From Meandrina meandrites (lineage: Eukaryota; Cnidaria; Anthozoa; Scleractinia; Meandrinidae): a DNA stretch of 64,000 bases. The notes below the pieces were generated by a model, which saw nothing but the letters and a program-made list of their open reading frames with translations, did not search any database and was not told where the DNA came from. How positions within the stretch are numbered: position 1 is the stretch's first letter; each line of letters begins with the position of its first letter. Shown here piece by piece: positions 30,855 to 45,800 of this stretch. Location of the stretch: positions 1,714,501 through 1,778,500 of the forward strand of contig OY855913.1 in NCBI GenBank assembly GCA_963693305.1, given 5' to 3'. Both the position numbers and the translations under genes were made by a program.

Positions 30855-33800
30855 TCATAACTTTTCGTCTTCGTCTTTGTCTACCGACGCGTTTATGTCT
30901 CCTACTGTAAGCTCTGCAGTCACGCGGCCATTGCGTGACCTGTTTGAAGAGCCTGGTGACGAGGGAGTGTTTTCGGGGGACATGCGCGGTTGATCTTCTA
31001 TGACATCAAACTGCGCGTATGTTTCTGACATGTCGATAACTCTTTCCTTTTGTATCCAGTTCTACAAGAAAAAAGGACATGTTCGTAATTCATTCAGTTA
31101 AAGGGCGATCAAAAATGACTTCTGTCACAGCAAGTCTAAATAAACATTTATTAATGCCACCATTACTCAAACCAATAAATATCCTTGTATAATATTACTC
31201 CATACCTGGACTTCATCTGCGTACATTTTTATACTCAAATCCATTTTTGTTTTGGAACGTTTTCCGATATACTTAACCTGCAATAAATGATGGAAATGAA
31301 TGAAGTCTTTGTGATAAATAATTGCTGCGCTGAACCGGCAAGCACATGTAAAAAATTTTTAACTGTTCAAGTTTGGCTGTTTTTTTTTTTAGCCTTTTTG
31401 CAAAATGTCTTTTTGCGACATTTGCTTCATAGATCACTTGACAAGTGCAATGCACAAAGTTTGTATTCTTCATAATAAAGAACGTTTCCTCCAGTTAAAA
31501 TTACAAGATTTGGAGAATGTGCAGTGTAATGACCGTCTTCACAAAAAACGCAGGGAAATAACAGTGGTTAGTCTTACAAGCTGGTTGGGCTGCAGGTTTT
31601 TCACAAACTCTTCGTTCAAGGCCAGGAGTTCATCATAGGTAACTGTAATTTCTTTTCTTATTTTCATGTCCTCTGTAAAGAAGCAAAATGTCCTGATGTC
31701 AGTCAAGAAAGGTTTTTAATTTCTTTTTGGCATGTTCTTTACATATTCATGTTGTTGTTTTTTTTCATTGCTCATCCAATGAAATTTGAGTAAGTCAGCT
31801 GGGCGGGGCATTCAAAGTAGTCACAAGTCTGCAAATGTCACGTGCGGTTGTAGTGACATTTTTTCATTGGTAAAGAGGTTTGGGAAACCAACTGTAAGAT
31901 GTCTAAACTTATCAATTGTTTGGGCCGGCACGGCAAGTGTCACTCGAAGCGTTTTGTCGAGACGTCACTCTGATCACGTGGTGTAATCTACGACACGTGA
32001 TCTACTTCGTACATTAGGGAACAAAACCATGAAAGTCCTTATTTAAGTTGGCTGGTTTTGGACACGAAAACAACAGAAAGCAGTCAAAATTCTTTGTAAA
32101 TACGAACAAAACAATGACAATAGCTACGTCGTTTTACCTTTCTCGTCTGTAGGATGTTCTTTACGATATTCAATTCGGAAGAGGAAGGCTTCAAGAATAA
32201 ACGCCACAATGATGGTCATGACAACCTGACCAAAATAAAACAAATGATCATTTAAGTTTAACTTTTGAAATCAGTGCGAGAATACGCGGTTCACTACAAA
32301 AGGAAAATTGGACGCGCTGGTGAAACTCATTTTCATCTGAAGGGTTTCGCACGAATACTCGTTTTGACATAGAGGCAAAGGTAACTCGGAAATGGCCTAT
32401 TGAAACTACCAATTTACAGATATTTAAACTAACTTGTATTAGTATCAATAAACTAGTATTGGAAGTGACTGGGAAAACGTTCACGAATTAATTAAAATCC
32501 TTGAGTGGCATTTCTGGACTTTCCTCTTAGCTATCAACACTGACTGTTATATTATTAGAAAAGTGGTCACTTATTACTTACCATCGTGACAATGTAAAAC
32601 GACATGAAGAATATCCTAGCCCAGTCTGATGTCACAAAAACAATCCCTTCCTAGCAATGACAAAATGAAACTAGAATTAGACAACAGCGAGCACATACGA
32701 AGGAAAAAACGTCCAGCCACGACAACCGGTATTTGACAAGCACAACCACAGCAGATATGTCCAGGATTGAACGGTAATGAGATGCACGCTCTTTATAATA
32801 AGCATCACAAAGTGTCCTCACTGATTAAAGTTCACCTAAACACACATAATTCCGTCAAATATGAAGTAGTATGAAAATGGTCAATAACACAGTCATATAT
32901 GTAGTCATTATGTAGTATTCTTACCATAATTATCATCCAGTTGTTTACCACCGTCAGCTCAAACAATGTCACTGCAGCAGACGTAAGAAAAAAACTTTAA
33001 GACATAATATAAGACGAGTCATAGTTTTTTCAATACCAAGCTTAAAATAATACTATAATTTCGTTCTGTATCAAGACCTTCTTCTTATTTGGTGATTTTT
33101 CAATTTTTGCATTTGTGAAGATTCGGCGAAGGACACATACCGTACGAATGCAGCAAATCGTTGAAGTTGTTTAAATAATAATATCCATCTTCTCTGTATT
33201 GTTCCTCCCATGATGTGTTCCTGTACAAAGTACAAAACAAGGCTTAGGAAAAAAATAGGTGGAGAGCATTGAATAATCTCACTGTTACAAGATGTCTGTG
33301 ATCGAGACAAATATACAAATCGATTACATATTGACTAAAATACGTGACAATGAAATGGAGCTTACAATTAGTCTGAACTAGCCGGTCAGACCAATATATT
33401 TGAGAACAGAATTCCGTTGTTACTGTTATTAGTCAGATTTGTCTTGTCAAATCAGTCAATGCATAAATATTATACACTGTTGTGGTACGTTTGCGCGAAA
33501 ATCTCGGGAAAAAGGCTCATTTTACATTCAAAACCACCAGCGCCTTTAGTTTCTGAGAAACATAACTTTCAGTCGGTGATCCAGGCTACACGGCATGTAC
33601 ATGTTGCTTGCCGTTAGTTCCACTCCACTTTGCTTGCAGTTAGCTTTCATTTGTTGGTTTGGGTGACTTTACCGGTGTTCCGGTGTTATGGGGTGTTCCG
33701 GCGTTATGGGGTGTTCCGGTGTTATGGGGTGTTCCGGTGTTATGGGGTGTTCCGGTGTTCCGTGGTGTTCCGGTGTTATGGGGTGTTCCGGTGTTATGGG

Positions 33801-36800
33801 GTGTTCCGGTGTTATGGGGTGTTCCAGTGTTACGGGGTGTTCCGGTGTTTCAGGCTGCTCCGGTGTTCCTGGTTTTAGTACATGCCAGGCTACACGGGTC
33901 TACACGGAAACAGAATTCCGAATTCTACTAACAGGAGTTGAATCTATAGCCTTTTGCATACCGGCCGTATGCTTTTGTAACGGAAGTACATGAGCCTCGC
34001 GGGAGATAATCTAAGATCATGCCCTCCCTTCCTAATTATCACCAAAACAAAACAAAACAAAAAAAAACGCCGGATCCCAGGTTACATGGGAGTTGGCCCA
34101 CACACGTTGGTTCAAATCCTTCAAACTTACTTGCAACAGTTCTTCAGTTGAAGACCAGAGAAACATTCAATTCCGATGATTCCAAACGAGTAATACAACA
34201 GAAGAATAACTACAGCCACCCTAAAGGAGAAAAAAAATGCTCATCTTAAAGCCGTACAGTGCCGCCTTACTGTAATGAACTGACCTCTCTGAAGACGTTT
34301 AAGAAATGAACAGACCCCGTGCCGCAGTGAGGGAATGGTCTCAGTTCTCATCAGTGTCGGTCAAAATTTAAAAGCACCCTTTAATTTACTTTAGAATTGG
34401 GCAGCAGATGTTGCGTGAGTAACGCAATCATGATTTGCGTCCACGATTCCTGTCGTTACAGTCACGCAGGCACTGGATGAGCAAACAGATGTGTCTGAAC
34501 ATATTACCTGGCCATTCGCGGTAACAACACTCCCATTGTCTCAAACACATCACGGTACCTCTGCTTTAATTTAAAGAGCCTGTAGAGAGAAGAAACCCTT
34601 AAATATTAATATACAACGGCTCTCTGATTTAAAATTGGCTGTGCAAGAGCAAATGCCCTCCCAAAGAATTGTCCCGTGTCATGACTAACTTGTCAAGGAG
34701 TGAGGGGTGAAGGAGACGCATGTACTTACAGACAATGAAATTCAACTGATTGAAGTACTCACAATAAAAGTCTAAGAGGCCTCAGACAAACGATAAAGCT
34801 GAAAGATGTTGAAACAGCACCAATGAAACCAGCAACAGTCACAAAAAAGTCAAATCTAAAAGAAGGCAAATAGTTTAATCTTCAGTAGTGCACACTGCAT
34901 ACTTCTTTTAGACATTTTTTGGCATTACCCTTGAGCATTGCGAACAGTCCAGTTATCTTAGATTCCTACTCAAACAACCAGTGGACTTTTGCCCGCACAC
35001 AAACAGATCAAATAAACCAAACGACATAAAAATACTCACATATTCCACCCAGAGAGGAAGTACTTCCTCAAACCAAGACCAATGAGTTTGAGTGCAGCTT
35101 CGGCGGTATAAACTAAAACCAAAGACCAAGTGCACTTTAATAAGGAATTCTTCAAAACCAGTTTCACCATTCCTTAAAAAATGGTAAATTTCTTTGTTCC
35201 CTATTGTTACTATTCAATCAGGTTTTGCATGAACATTTCAGAAGTAGCCGTTGGCTTGTCAGCCAACTGCAAACCGCAGACTCCGTAAATTCTCGGGGTA
35301 CTCGTAAGTGCTCGTGTTCGTTTTTGATTGGACAACAATAATCGGAAACTCTTCCACGAAGATTGACTAATAACGGAGGTTGTTCTTCTCTCCAGGAAGC
35401 AACCCCCAAACATACACCACACGAGGAAAACAACATGGCAACGAGACAACACGTGTAGCAACGGTTTCTAAAACGTGTAAAGTAACTCACTAGAAATAAA
35501 GACAATGTGGTACCAACTGAGTTCCTCTCTCTTGTTAGCTCGTTCATTTTGTGGAGTTTCTGAAAATACAGCGAAGAATTAACCTTTACGATCAAATACT
35601 CAGTCTATAACTCGTTTTAATTCATTATCTTAAGGGATGGGGGAGAAATCAGTTAATGAAACTGGAGTTCACAGAAAGCAAATTACTTACTCGAAAATAC
35701 AACAATATCAACAATAAAGGATATCCCATTTGCAATGATAACCGCATCTGTACATAAGCAAAAACACATTCAGTTATTACTTAAGCTCACTATTTGCAGT
35801 GCTATTGTAGAAATTGCGAAGGGGGTGCTTTAGATGACCAAACGACACATTGAGAATAGTTTTCTAAAATACAACAAAGCAAACACAGCTCAGGATCGGT
35901 GCAGCCATAACCGCTACTGCTATTTGTTAGTTTTCCTAGCAATTTGCTGGTACCCGTTTACAAAGCTGGAGAGACACCGACTCTGAGAGAATGAGATATT
36001 ACTGTTAGGTCACTCCACCTACCAGGATTATTAGTTGTAGCTGAAGATTTTAGTTTTTACCTTTAAATTTGGAAATATTAGCCTTGGAGACAAGGCGATA
36101 TATTGCTACCATAAGCTGCGTATTATTTCACTTGACTTAGCTTATCGGTCAGTGTAAAACGCAGACTGCGGACTGCAGACTGCAGACCAGGGGTAAAATG
36201 CAGACTGAGGGTAAAATGCAGACTGCAGACTGCAGACCAGGGGTAAAATGCAGACTGAGGGTAAAGTAACGAAACACGAGTCTGAAATAAGTCTAAAAGG
36301 TTTTCTCACCTTTGTTTACGAGGCGGCCATGTTGAAATTTGAAATTTCAATACGCGGTTGGATCTGGTGCCGGCAAATCTTCTGAAGCACATTTCGTGAT
36401 GGTTTTCTTGAAGTTTTACTACACTTATTGATGCTCAGTAAAAAAGCCTGTTGTTTAGAACAGGGCAGGCAAAACTTGTATACAGCTTGACATTCCATGC
36501 AGATGTTCCTTCGAAATAGTTTATTTTTCAACCCATTTGTCAGGGGGATCTGCTGGAATGTGAGTCGTCTATTCCAAACGAATAATTAATTATTGTAAAC
36601 AAAACAGTAATTTCGCTATATACCAGTTGTCGATCATCGTATGGCTTGTTTCACTGCAAAATGATACAGCAGATACTGATACACAAGACAAATATTCCAT
36701 GCAGATATTCCTTCGGAATTATTTAATTTTTCAACAGATATTAAAGTACAATCGGACTTGCTGAAATGTGATAGTCGGCGTCAGTCGGCGATATACGGCT

Positions 36801-39800
36801 TAATTGTAAAACATAATAATTTTAGTGTTCTAAAGTCATCGATGGCCTTTTCCCTTCGAAACTATTATTGAAAACTCAAAGCATCCCCGTCTTGGCATCC
36901 ATAATCTGTTCAAGAAAAAATAAATCTGAAGGTATTATGCAAATCATACAAAGATTGATAAAATATGCCGCAAAGAAAAGTTTAATTACCATAACTTCGT
37001 CCTCATCGCTGTCCAACATGTTTGCAGCTACCTCAGATCTACATGACTTTCCTCATGATCAAGTTCCACGTCAACTTGGTTAATAAAATCTGCCTTCACA
37101 GGTCTTCACAGTCATTGTTTGGCTTGTCACGCAACGCTGCGGCTAAAATAGCTAGACTACACTTGTAATTCTTGTTTTATTTCATTTTACTCTCAGTCTG
37201 CATTTTACCCCTGGTCTGCAGTCTGCAGTCTGCATTTTACTCCTGGTCTGCATTTTACCCCTGGTCTGCAGTCTGCAGTCCGCAGTCTGCGTTTTACACT
37301 GACCGCTTAGCTTATGCAGTTTGAGGTACCGGAATTTATTTCTGTCAGTGATTTGAATTACAATCTTTAACTGTTAACATTCCAGGAAAACTTACAAATG
37401 AAGTAATCGAAAGCTTTCTGTGTTATCAGCCATCGGATACCTGTGGAAGAAAAAAGTGAGTTGTTTTAGAGCTAATTGAAATTGCTTGAAAATGATGGTG
37501 GAAATCAAGTGGAAATCAAGCCAAATAAGGACTGCCGATAACAGCAGTTTGTTGGCTGTCATTTAACTTGCAATTGTTCATGAAGGATAAAACATTGCAA
37601 GAAACCTGTGGCATGTAACAAAGCCTTTAGACTTTGTCACTGCAAAGTTCATTCTTTTTTATATGCTCATACACACTGATCTATTTGTTAAAATCAAGAA
37701 AGAAAAGCGATAATTGGGTGTTTTACAACTGCACAAGTTCTTGAATGAAGAAAGACAAGCATTTCTAAGTTCTTGGTCATCCTTACTAATGAGTCATGCC
37801 ATGCTTCTTGTAAATACATTTCTATCTCATTTAACAGTGGCATTCTTACCTTTGACAATGCGGTACAGACAGTTACATGGCTTGAGACAAATAAACCACT
37901 GATTGTAGTGCTCTGTGACCTGAAGAAACAACAAACAGGCACACAAGTCGTATGCTAAGAATCTAGAGCTCACAACAGCATGACACAATTCCTTTGATTT
38001 CTGGTGGTAATTTGCCAGATTGCACGACCAATTGCCAGTACCCACACTGACACTAGTGGGATGCGAGAGGCAATGATGCCAGTTGATTTATTTAGTATGT
38101 TGTGCAGTGTCCTAGCCACCGCACTATACTAAGCTTTCCACTACAGGGTGCCCACACTAACAGATTGTGTGGGGACCATGTGACCCAATTTGTGACTAAG
38201 TCTGGTTGTTTAAAGGAACACGGTCAGCTGGTGCACATGCGCATTAGATACCATTTCATAGCTAATTTGCATATCACACTTCATCACAAGACGCGCGAGC
38301 GAAGAACGGAAACTGAAAAGCGCATCAACAAACCTTGTCGAATCGAAGTATTTGCGAACCAAAGTAGTGGTTATATACATGTTACATTATTAGAACACTG
38401 ATTTTATTGAAACCATGGAGAATTTACCGATGGACTTGTACAGGGAAAGGCTAGTGTCAACGGATGCCTCTGAAGTCGAAGAAATATCAGTAGAGGTGAG
38501 AAACACAAGTGATCGCGGTCATTTCTGCTTTCGATCGGATATTTTGCTTTTATAATTTCCTTTTACAACTTTCACTCTTTCTGTGAGTTGGCATGTTGTT
38601 TGTGCGAATCTCAGGATCTTTTTTCTAGCGCCGTACGATGCGTCAAAGGATGTATCGTTACGTTGGCATAATTGTTTTTATTTCGCCGCGCCGCATTTGT
38701 ATTTGCTCGTGTAGTTGAAATTATTCACATTAAAATGCAGGCATTGAAACTTGACTCAGTTGAAATGTGAAATTGAACAGGCAGGTCATCATTCCTAATG
38801 ATATTGAAGAATTAAAGTAGAGCTTATAACATTATTTGTTGTGTTGTTGTATTCGTTTGAGCTCCAAATCGAGCAGCTTGATGATGCCACGTTCGAGTCG
38901 TTTACAAAATGCATGGACCTTTTCCCAGGTCGATAAATGCGATTTTGCAAACATATATAATGGTGATTTGCTGTCCAATGTTTTTGGTTAATTTCTTTCA
39001 TTATTGTGGTCAACGGAGGCGATTCTTTCCGCCCGGCGCTTTCACGCTTCCCACCTCTTCTTTTCATGTTGTTTTGGAGACGTGATCCATACTGTTTTTA
39101 ACCAAATATGATAAAGTAATAGCATAGGATGACCAAAAGGACACTCAGAAACAGGTTTTCAGTAAAGGATGGAAAATCGAGTAAGACACTGGGAAGATTG
39201 AAGTGGATTTTGAGATGTACTCGAAGCGTATTTTTGATTTCGGGTTGAGGTGGACTTTTTTCAAAGTGAAGAAAACTAGGGTCCAGGTCAGCGTGGCCAC
39301 AAAGCTGACCATGTCCCTTTAAATGGTGGATAACAGTAGTGATATCCACCAAAAAAATAAAACTATACAGTGAGTAAGTGTTAACTAGATCAAATACTTT
39401 ATCAACTGGATAGTGATTTATTTGGTGAACTCAGACTGATGTATACATAACCTCCCATGCTAGTGTGTTTAAGGCTTCTAAAGGGCGATTTGGGAGGCAC
39501 AGTGGCCTAATGATTAGTGCACTGGACTCCGGATTGGGCGGTCTTGGTCCGAGCCCTGGCAGAGTCACCACGTTGTGTTCTTAGGCAAGACACTTTACTC
39601 CAGTAGAGCTTCTTTCCACCCAGGTGTATAAATGGGTACCGGTGAATTTACTGGTGGGGGTAACCCTACGATGGACTAGCACCCCGGCCAGGGGAATAGA
39701 AATACTCTTAGTCGCTTCATGCTATGGAAACCGGGAGAAGCTCTGGCCTGATGGGCCACTAGGCTCGTATTCAGACTTTACCTTACCTAAAGGACGATTT

Positions 39801-42800
39801 ACAGAGTATGACTTTCTCGCATGCAACAACCTTACACCATGACTACCACATGAATCGCATCATGTAAATCATGCATGTAAATGGTCCCAAGTCATGTCGT
39901 AGGCATGCCGTAAGCTTGTCATACAATGTAACCTAAATGCAATCTTTGGAAAGATTGTGGGCCAAGCCAAAGAGTGTCTACCTTGGAGACTAATATACAG
40001 TCAAATGCATATCGCAGATGTTACAAGATAACAACAGCTTATTTTTTAAAGGTGGTACATACCTGCTTCCACTTCATCTCACTGTTCTCAAACACATGAT
40101 AAAATTCATCCAGGCTAGTAATAAAAGTTCAAAAGATGTCAGTAAGGAGCAACACAATGTGAAACAATCAATTTCTGAGATATTTATCAACTATTATTTA
40201 CCGAGCATAGTGGAGGACTGGTAAATTATACAAAAAAACAGGAAACCCTGCAATGGACTAGCTGCTAGTCTAGGGGGAGTAGAAATACTCATAGTCACTT
40301 CATGCTACGGAAACCAGGCAAGCTCCAGCCTGATGGGCCACTAGGCTTGTGTACAGACTTAACCTACCTACCATTAGTCAATGGGTTCTAAATGTTGGGG
40401 ATAGATTGTAAAGAAAGGATTAACATGTGTGAGGAGGGGGAGAGGAAGGGTTACATCTAAAACTAAAAGTTGTTGTTTGTTATTACCTCAGCTGCCTTCT
40501 GTGACTTGTATCTAGTGACTTGAACACAAGATATTTCTCCACAAGAGCTGAAAGAAAAGAAGGAGTCTGTAAGTCAAGAGTCTATCTATCGGTAAATCAA
40601 TAATCTGATAAAGCTTTCTTCTTAAAGAATTGTTTTGTTATGATTGTATCCCAAGCACTAGGTGAAGAAAAAATGAATACAAAAAGAAATGGACAAGTAA
40701 TTCCAAGAAGGATGAGTCTTGTAAGGTAAAAGTACGCTAAATAAGTACTAAAAGCTAGAGATACTTACTACTTTTGGGTTTGTAATATGACATCAAACCA
40801 ATAAAGTTATGTAATGGGATCCAGTGTGGAGGCTAGTGAAACAGCACAGGCATACATGTTATAATTTATTTTATATCACTGATCCTAGCAGTATCCATGG
40901 AGGAGGTGTGTCACATATATGAACATAGAAAAATGGCCAAGCTCATCACAACGCTCTAGTAGCTTAGTGGTTAGAGCACCCAACTGGTATCTGGGAGGCC
41001 ATGGATTCGATTCCCGTCAGGGACTCTTTGTCCCACGCTCATGACACATGAACATATCCTCTTTATCATGTTATATTTGAATTAATAAGTTTAATTTAAG
41101 GTATCAGCACCGGCAAAATTTTAGGATTTTGTTTACTCTGTTTTTTCTCTGACATGTTTCTAAGTACTCCTATTTTACATAAACACAGAATTTGGGACAA
41201 AATACGCGCAAGGAAACGAGAACGATGACGCTAAAATTTGTTCCTTTACCGGAAGTGAATGGTATTTTTGAGTGGGGAACTGGGTCGGTTGTTAGGGTCT
41301 TTATCCATTTTTCGGTACTTCTCGGCGATTTTTGGGTCCTGGTGGCTGGTTTGTGAGGTTGTTTTGATGTATTCGAACACTGTTTGCTTGTGGACGCCAT
41401 ATTTGTTTTGAAAACTAGTACCTAGTCCTCGAAAACCAATTTTGGAGAAACCGGAAGTCTGGGCCTAGTGTCGCCCTAGCAACGGATAAACAAACATGGT
41501 TTTTGAGGCCTGCAAGCTTTTTAAACAGCGGAAATCGATCCAACATGGCGGCATCGAACACGAGTGGCTATGAACACGGATTTTACAGGATTTATCGTTG
41601 AATCTTAGACTTATTGGTGACATTTCTGGCTTAACAGTATTAGCTGCAGTCAGAAAAAATGATTTTTTTCTAAAAATATTTGGCTGATGGACAAAACATT
41701 TGGCAGGGAGACTCTTTACATGCAGATGAACGATCGTAGTTTCAGCCCCAGTCATATCTGTTATTAAAAAATTCTGACAAGAATTCAAAAGCTACAAATG
41801 TGATGCTGGTCTTTTTTATTAGAAATTTTTCACTTGAGGATGGGGCTGAAACTACGTCAGTGCGTTTTGTGGCAATAAAGACAATTCCAATTTAATTTTG
41901 CTGTATTTCCAAATATCTAGAGAGAAAAAAGCAAATTTCACAATATTGCAGCTATTAATAATTAACCAGCCAAGCGCAGTAGGGTGTCCATATGTAAAAA
42001 AAAATGACATTTTTGTACGTTTCAATGTATACTACAATCATATTAAGGTATAAAAGAAAGCACAAATACAGAAGAGATATTTTATTTTATTTTTCAAAAG
42101 AGGCATATTTTAGCCGGTGCTGATACCTTAAGTCTTAATTAAATAGCTTGATTTTAGCATACTACTTGACAACTAACAATGCTGAGTCACTCAATAAATA
42201 AACATTCTGGCAGCTGAAGATGACTTCTGGTTTCCTAAAATGAATTGATTATATAAAATAGAGATCTTTTACTGACTAACTCACATAACTAATCAACTGT
42301 AGTGACTGTTTGACTAGCCAGCTGACCAACCACCTCACTGACCAACCGACAGACAGACAGACAGATACAAATAAACAGAAGAATGAAAGGATGGACAGAT
42401 GGATGGACAGACAGACAGACAGATTAGATGGACAAGGAAAGTGTAGGAAACAAGAGAGAAAGACAGGATGAAGGGGAAAGGAAGAAAAGAAAGACACACC
42501 TATTAACTTTATTACAACTTACATTATCATGGCAGAGTAGCTTGTAAGCCTGCCTGACAGCTTGCCTTGGAGTGAAAAACAACACTAATGAGAGTGTATA
42601 AGGCAAACTAGGTAACTATGTGAAATATACAGTATAAGTAATGACAATTCAAGTACTGCACGCATATAATTATAGACTCTGGTCAACTCTGAATCAGCCA
42701 GCTGCATGGGCCAACAATCCATGAGCAGCTCACTGGGAGTCATTTGTCGCCAACCAAGCACTTCTTTTGAAGAGGCAGGTTTTCTATATAGATAGGTAAG

Positions 42801-45800
42801 ATGTCTTCATGCTCTAGAATTTGTCCTTAAGTGTGTTCTGACAGCCTTCATATTTTCTTACCTTTTGTGAAGGAACAGCTTTCTAAACTTATCCTTCTCA
42901 ATGTTGGTAAATGTGTCATACACCACAGCCAAAAGCTGCAATGAAGACAGAAAGGAAACCAAATTTTACGATGCACACTGACTTTATATTTAAAATACTA
43001 TCAAGCATAACATTATAACGAGGTGTGTCAACTCTAAGAAATGCTGTTTTGAAAGAAAAACAAAAATTCTTTCGGGAATCTGAAGATTTTGCCAGGAATC
43101 GGGAGACTTGCGTGGGAAATTTTCCGGGAGACACAAAGTAATGAAGTTAAAATTTCGGGATGATATTCCAGATTTTCGGGATGACTTTTAGTACACATGG
43201 TTAACAGCATTTGTTAAAGCTGTCACCCCCCGTATTATAGCAATAGAACAGAGATGTACAATCTCTGGCAGAATCTCTGACAGTGGCCTAATATACACAC
43301 ATAATGAACATCCACAATTTAATCAGCTTACTGAAAATACTTATGTTCTAAATTAAGTCATGTAAGCTTACCAGGTTCATAAGAAAGTAAAGGACGAGCG
43401 AGATGTAAATGCCGAAAAACATGACAGACCATCGTGACCGGCGATAGGAGGGCATCATCACATCAGGATAGCTGCAGAGAAGAAATTAAATTAAACTACG
43501 AGCATAAGGGAGGTGCAGTGGCCTAATGGTTAGTGCACTGGACTCCGGATGGAGTGGTCTGCAGGGTTTGAGTCCTGGCCGGGGCATTGCATTGTGTTCT
43601 TGGGCAAGTTACTCTCACAGTGCCTTTCTCCACCCAAAAACATTTGAGTTGTCCAAGGCATTTTGTGTAGTTATGTTGTTTGCAGATTTTTGTGACATCA
43701 TCAATTATCTTCAAATGTGGCTTGTTAAAAAGTTTCAGTGACCGGTGATTAATACTGCTGGCTAAATTCATGATTCCGCTGGCTGCCAGAGAGGTGATTA
43801 TAGTGAGTCAGAAACCACCAAAGCCATTGTCTGGCCAGGGGCTTTACCCTTTGGACCCCCAATGGGGCACTCCCTATGTACTTCACTGGGAGCCTTGGCA
43901 GCCCTCTTAACCTACCCTCCCCCCCCCCCCCCCCCCCACCTTTTCAAGGGGGCCTGTGGAGATCTCCTTTCCAACATTCTCCTGCTATAGCAATTCTTTT
44001 TGACAATCCTGGAATGGAGGAGGAATTGGTAAATATGAAAAGTGACCACCATCCTTTTTGCAAATTTATGCCCGATCCTGTCAAATTAGGCATTAATTGT
44101 TTTAAAACAGGGCCCCATGCATATGGCATTCTAGCATTCAAGCAATGTTAAGTGTTACAAAATATGAATGCACTTACTTTGCTGTAGTAAGTAACACAAA
44201 CAAGCTGATGAAACTCCTCCAAAAACTGTTGAAAAACTAATTGTACAACAACAAAAATTAGTCACTGGAAAACACTGAATTTACCTAAGTTAGTTTTGAA
44301 CTATTTCATCAAAAATTAGATAATGCATCTTCAGCGTTCTGCTTTTTCAAGGGTGGATGTTCAGTATCAAGCTGAAATTTTATCATGGAAGTATTGTTTA
44401 CCTCATCTTTTTCATTGTCAGAAAACAAGTAAAACCCTGAAAAAGTAGACATAAACACAGTATTAAAACAACTTTTTATTTGATTATAACTGAAAACAAA
44501 GAAAAATGCATCAAACAGTGAACAAAATAAATATTTCTTGTCTGTAGTGATCGGTAGATTGATTATTTGAGTTAAGATTAATCCAATCTGAGGTTTACCA
44601 TTAATTAATCACAAAATGTTTGGTGGCCTCTATCCACCTTCATCAGAGTTTAGCACATGACCAGGGGGCCACAAGCATTGTACTTAAAATCTGATGTGAT
44701 GACCATGATGATGATGATGAGAGTGAAAAAAATGTTTGTTTAAAAAATGTTGATTAAGGAACATTTTTTTCACTCTGCTGAAGGTGGACAGAAGCCACCA
44801 AAAATTAAGTGATAAATTAGACCTCAGATCTGATGAATCTTTTAAAACTCAAATAAATAAATATTATGTACTCATTCTGATTATTTTAGAAACAATAAAT
44901 TGGGATGTTATACAGCTTACCCAGCATTGCAAAGATAACCATGATAAAAAACAGCAGGAAGAGCATGTCCAAGATTGGTGGAAGAGACAGTAAAATTTGC
45001 CTGAGAACTCTGTGGACAAGAAAATAAAACATCACTGTCATAAATTAGTCCGACTGTGTGGAACTCAAAGGGAAAAAAGGCACAGAAGCTTTGCAAGCAG
45101 AAATACTAAGGATCCTTAGTTTGCAAATAAAAACAAACTAAAGGAAAATAAACACACCTTCTAACTCCATAACAATAATGAGTGTCTATTAGGAAGAGTG
45201 GACGCAGAGCTCTTGTCACTCGTACATGATTTTCACTTCTCGCAAGAACAACAATAGCCTCCACAAACACCACACACAAAACAATAACCTGATGAGCATG
45301 AGATGAGAGGTTGATAAAATATTTACACAAATTGGAGTTCTAAAGGAAAACTGAAAATAGGAAAAGTGAGGGGTGGGTGGGGCCTTATAAATTTACAGTA
45401 TGGTACCAGGTGTGTTAGGCATGTTATTACTGACAGTTTGCAGATTTTTCCTTTCTCAGTTCCAATATTGCAAAGTTTTTGATACCTCCCTAACCCTCCC
45501 AAAAAATAAAAGCCAGGCTTCTTATTTTTATACACACAACAGAGATAAGTGGTGAACATTCTAAATAATCTATCTTATACTAGATAAATAGAAACTTAAA
45601 ATTTAAACCTTCAGGTAAATTGCAAGCAAACAACAGCAACTGTGAGCATCCTTAGTAGCAACATGTCAGCAAAGAAAATATTTGAAAAGCTTTAATTAAA
45701 ATAAAGTATAAAATGATGGATCGACATTCAATTTTTTACCTTTAAAAGTGTTCTCTTATGCGAAAAGAATAGCTTTGCTCCTTGCCACTTTAGTTTCACA

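Noticed and set aside
33630..33993. Three overlapping plus ORFs with GVPVLW / CYGVFR / VMGCSG repeats
   Set aside because: They come from the 18-bp minisatellite; no splice or start evidence.
35113..35149. Longer version of the TPC exon at 35040-35112
   Set aside because: An earlier acceptor would keep an open frame ([13 protein letters not shown]), but it breaks phase with the preceding exon and family similarity. Acceptor GGTTTTAG at 35113 restores [21 protein letters not shown], which matches TPC1.
40951..41026. Possible functional tRNA gene (also 55893-55970 minus)
   Set aside because: A and B boxes are present, but both copies share the same non-tRNA tail and sit in introns or intergenic sequence, which points to a tRNA-derived SINE. 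A tRNAscan run would settle it.
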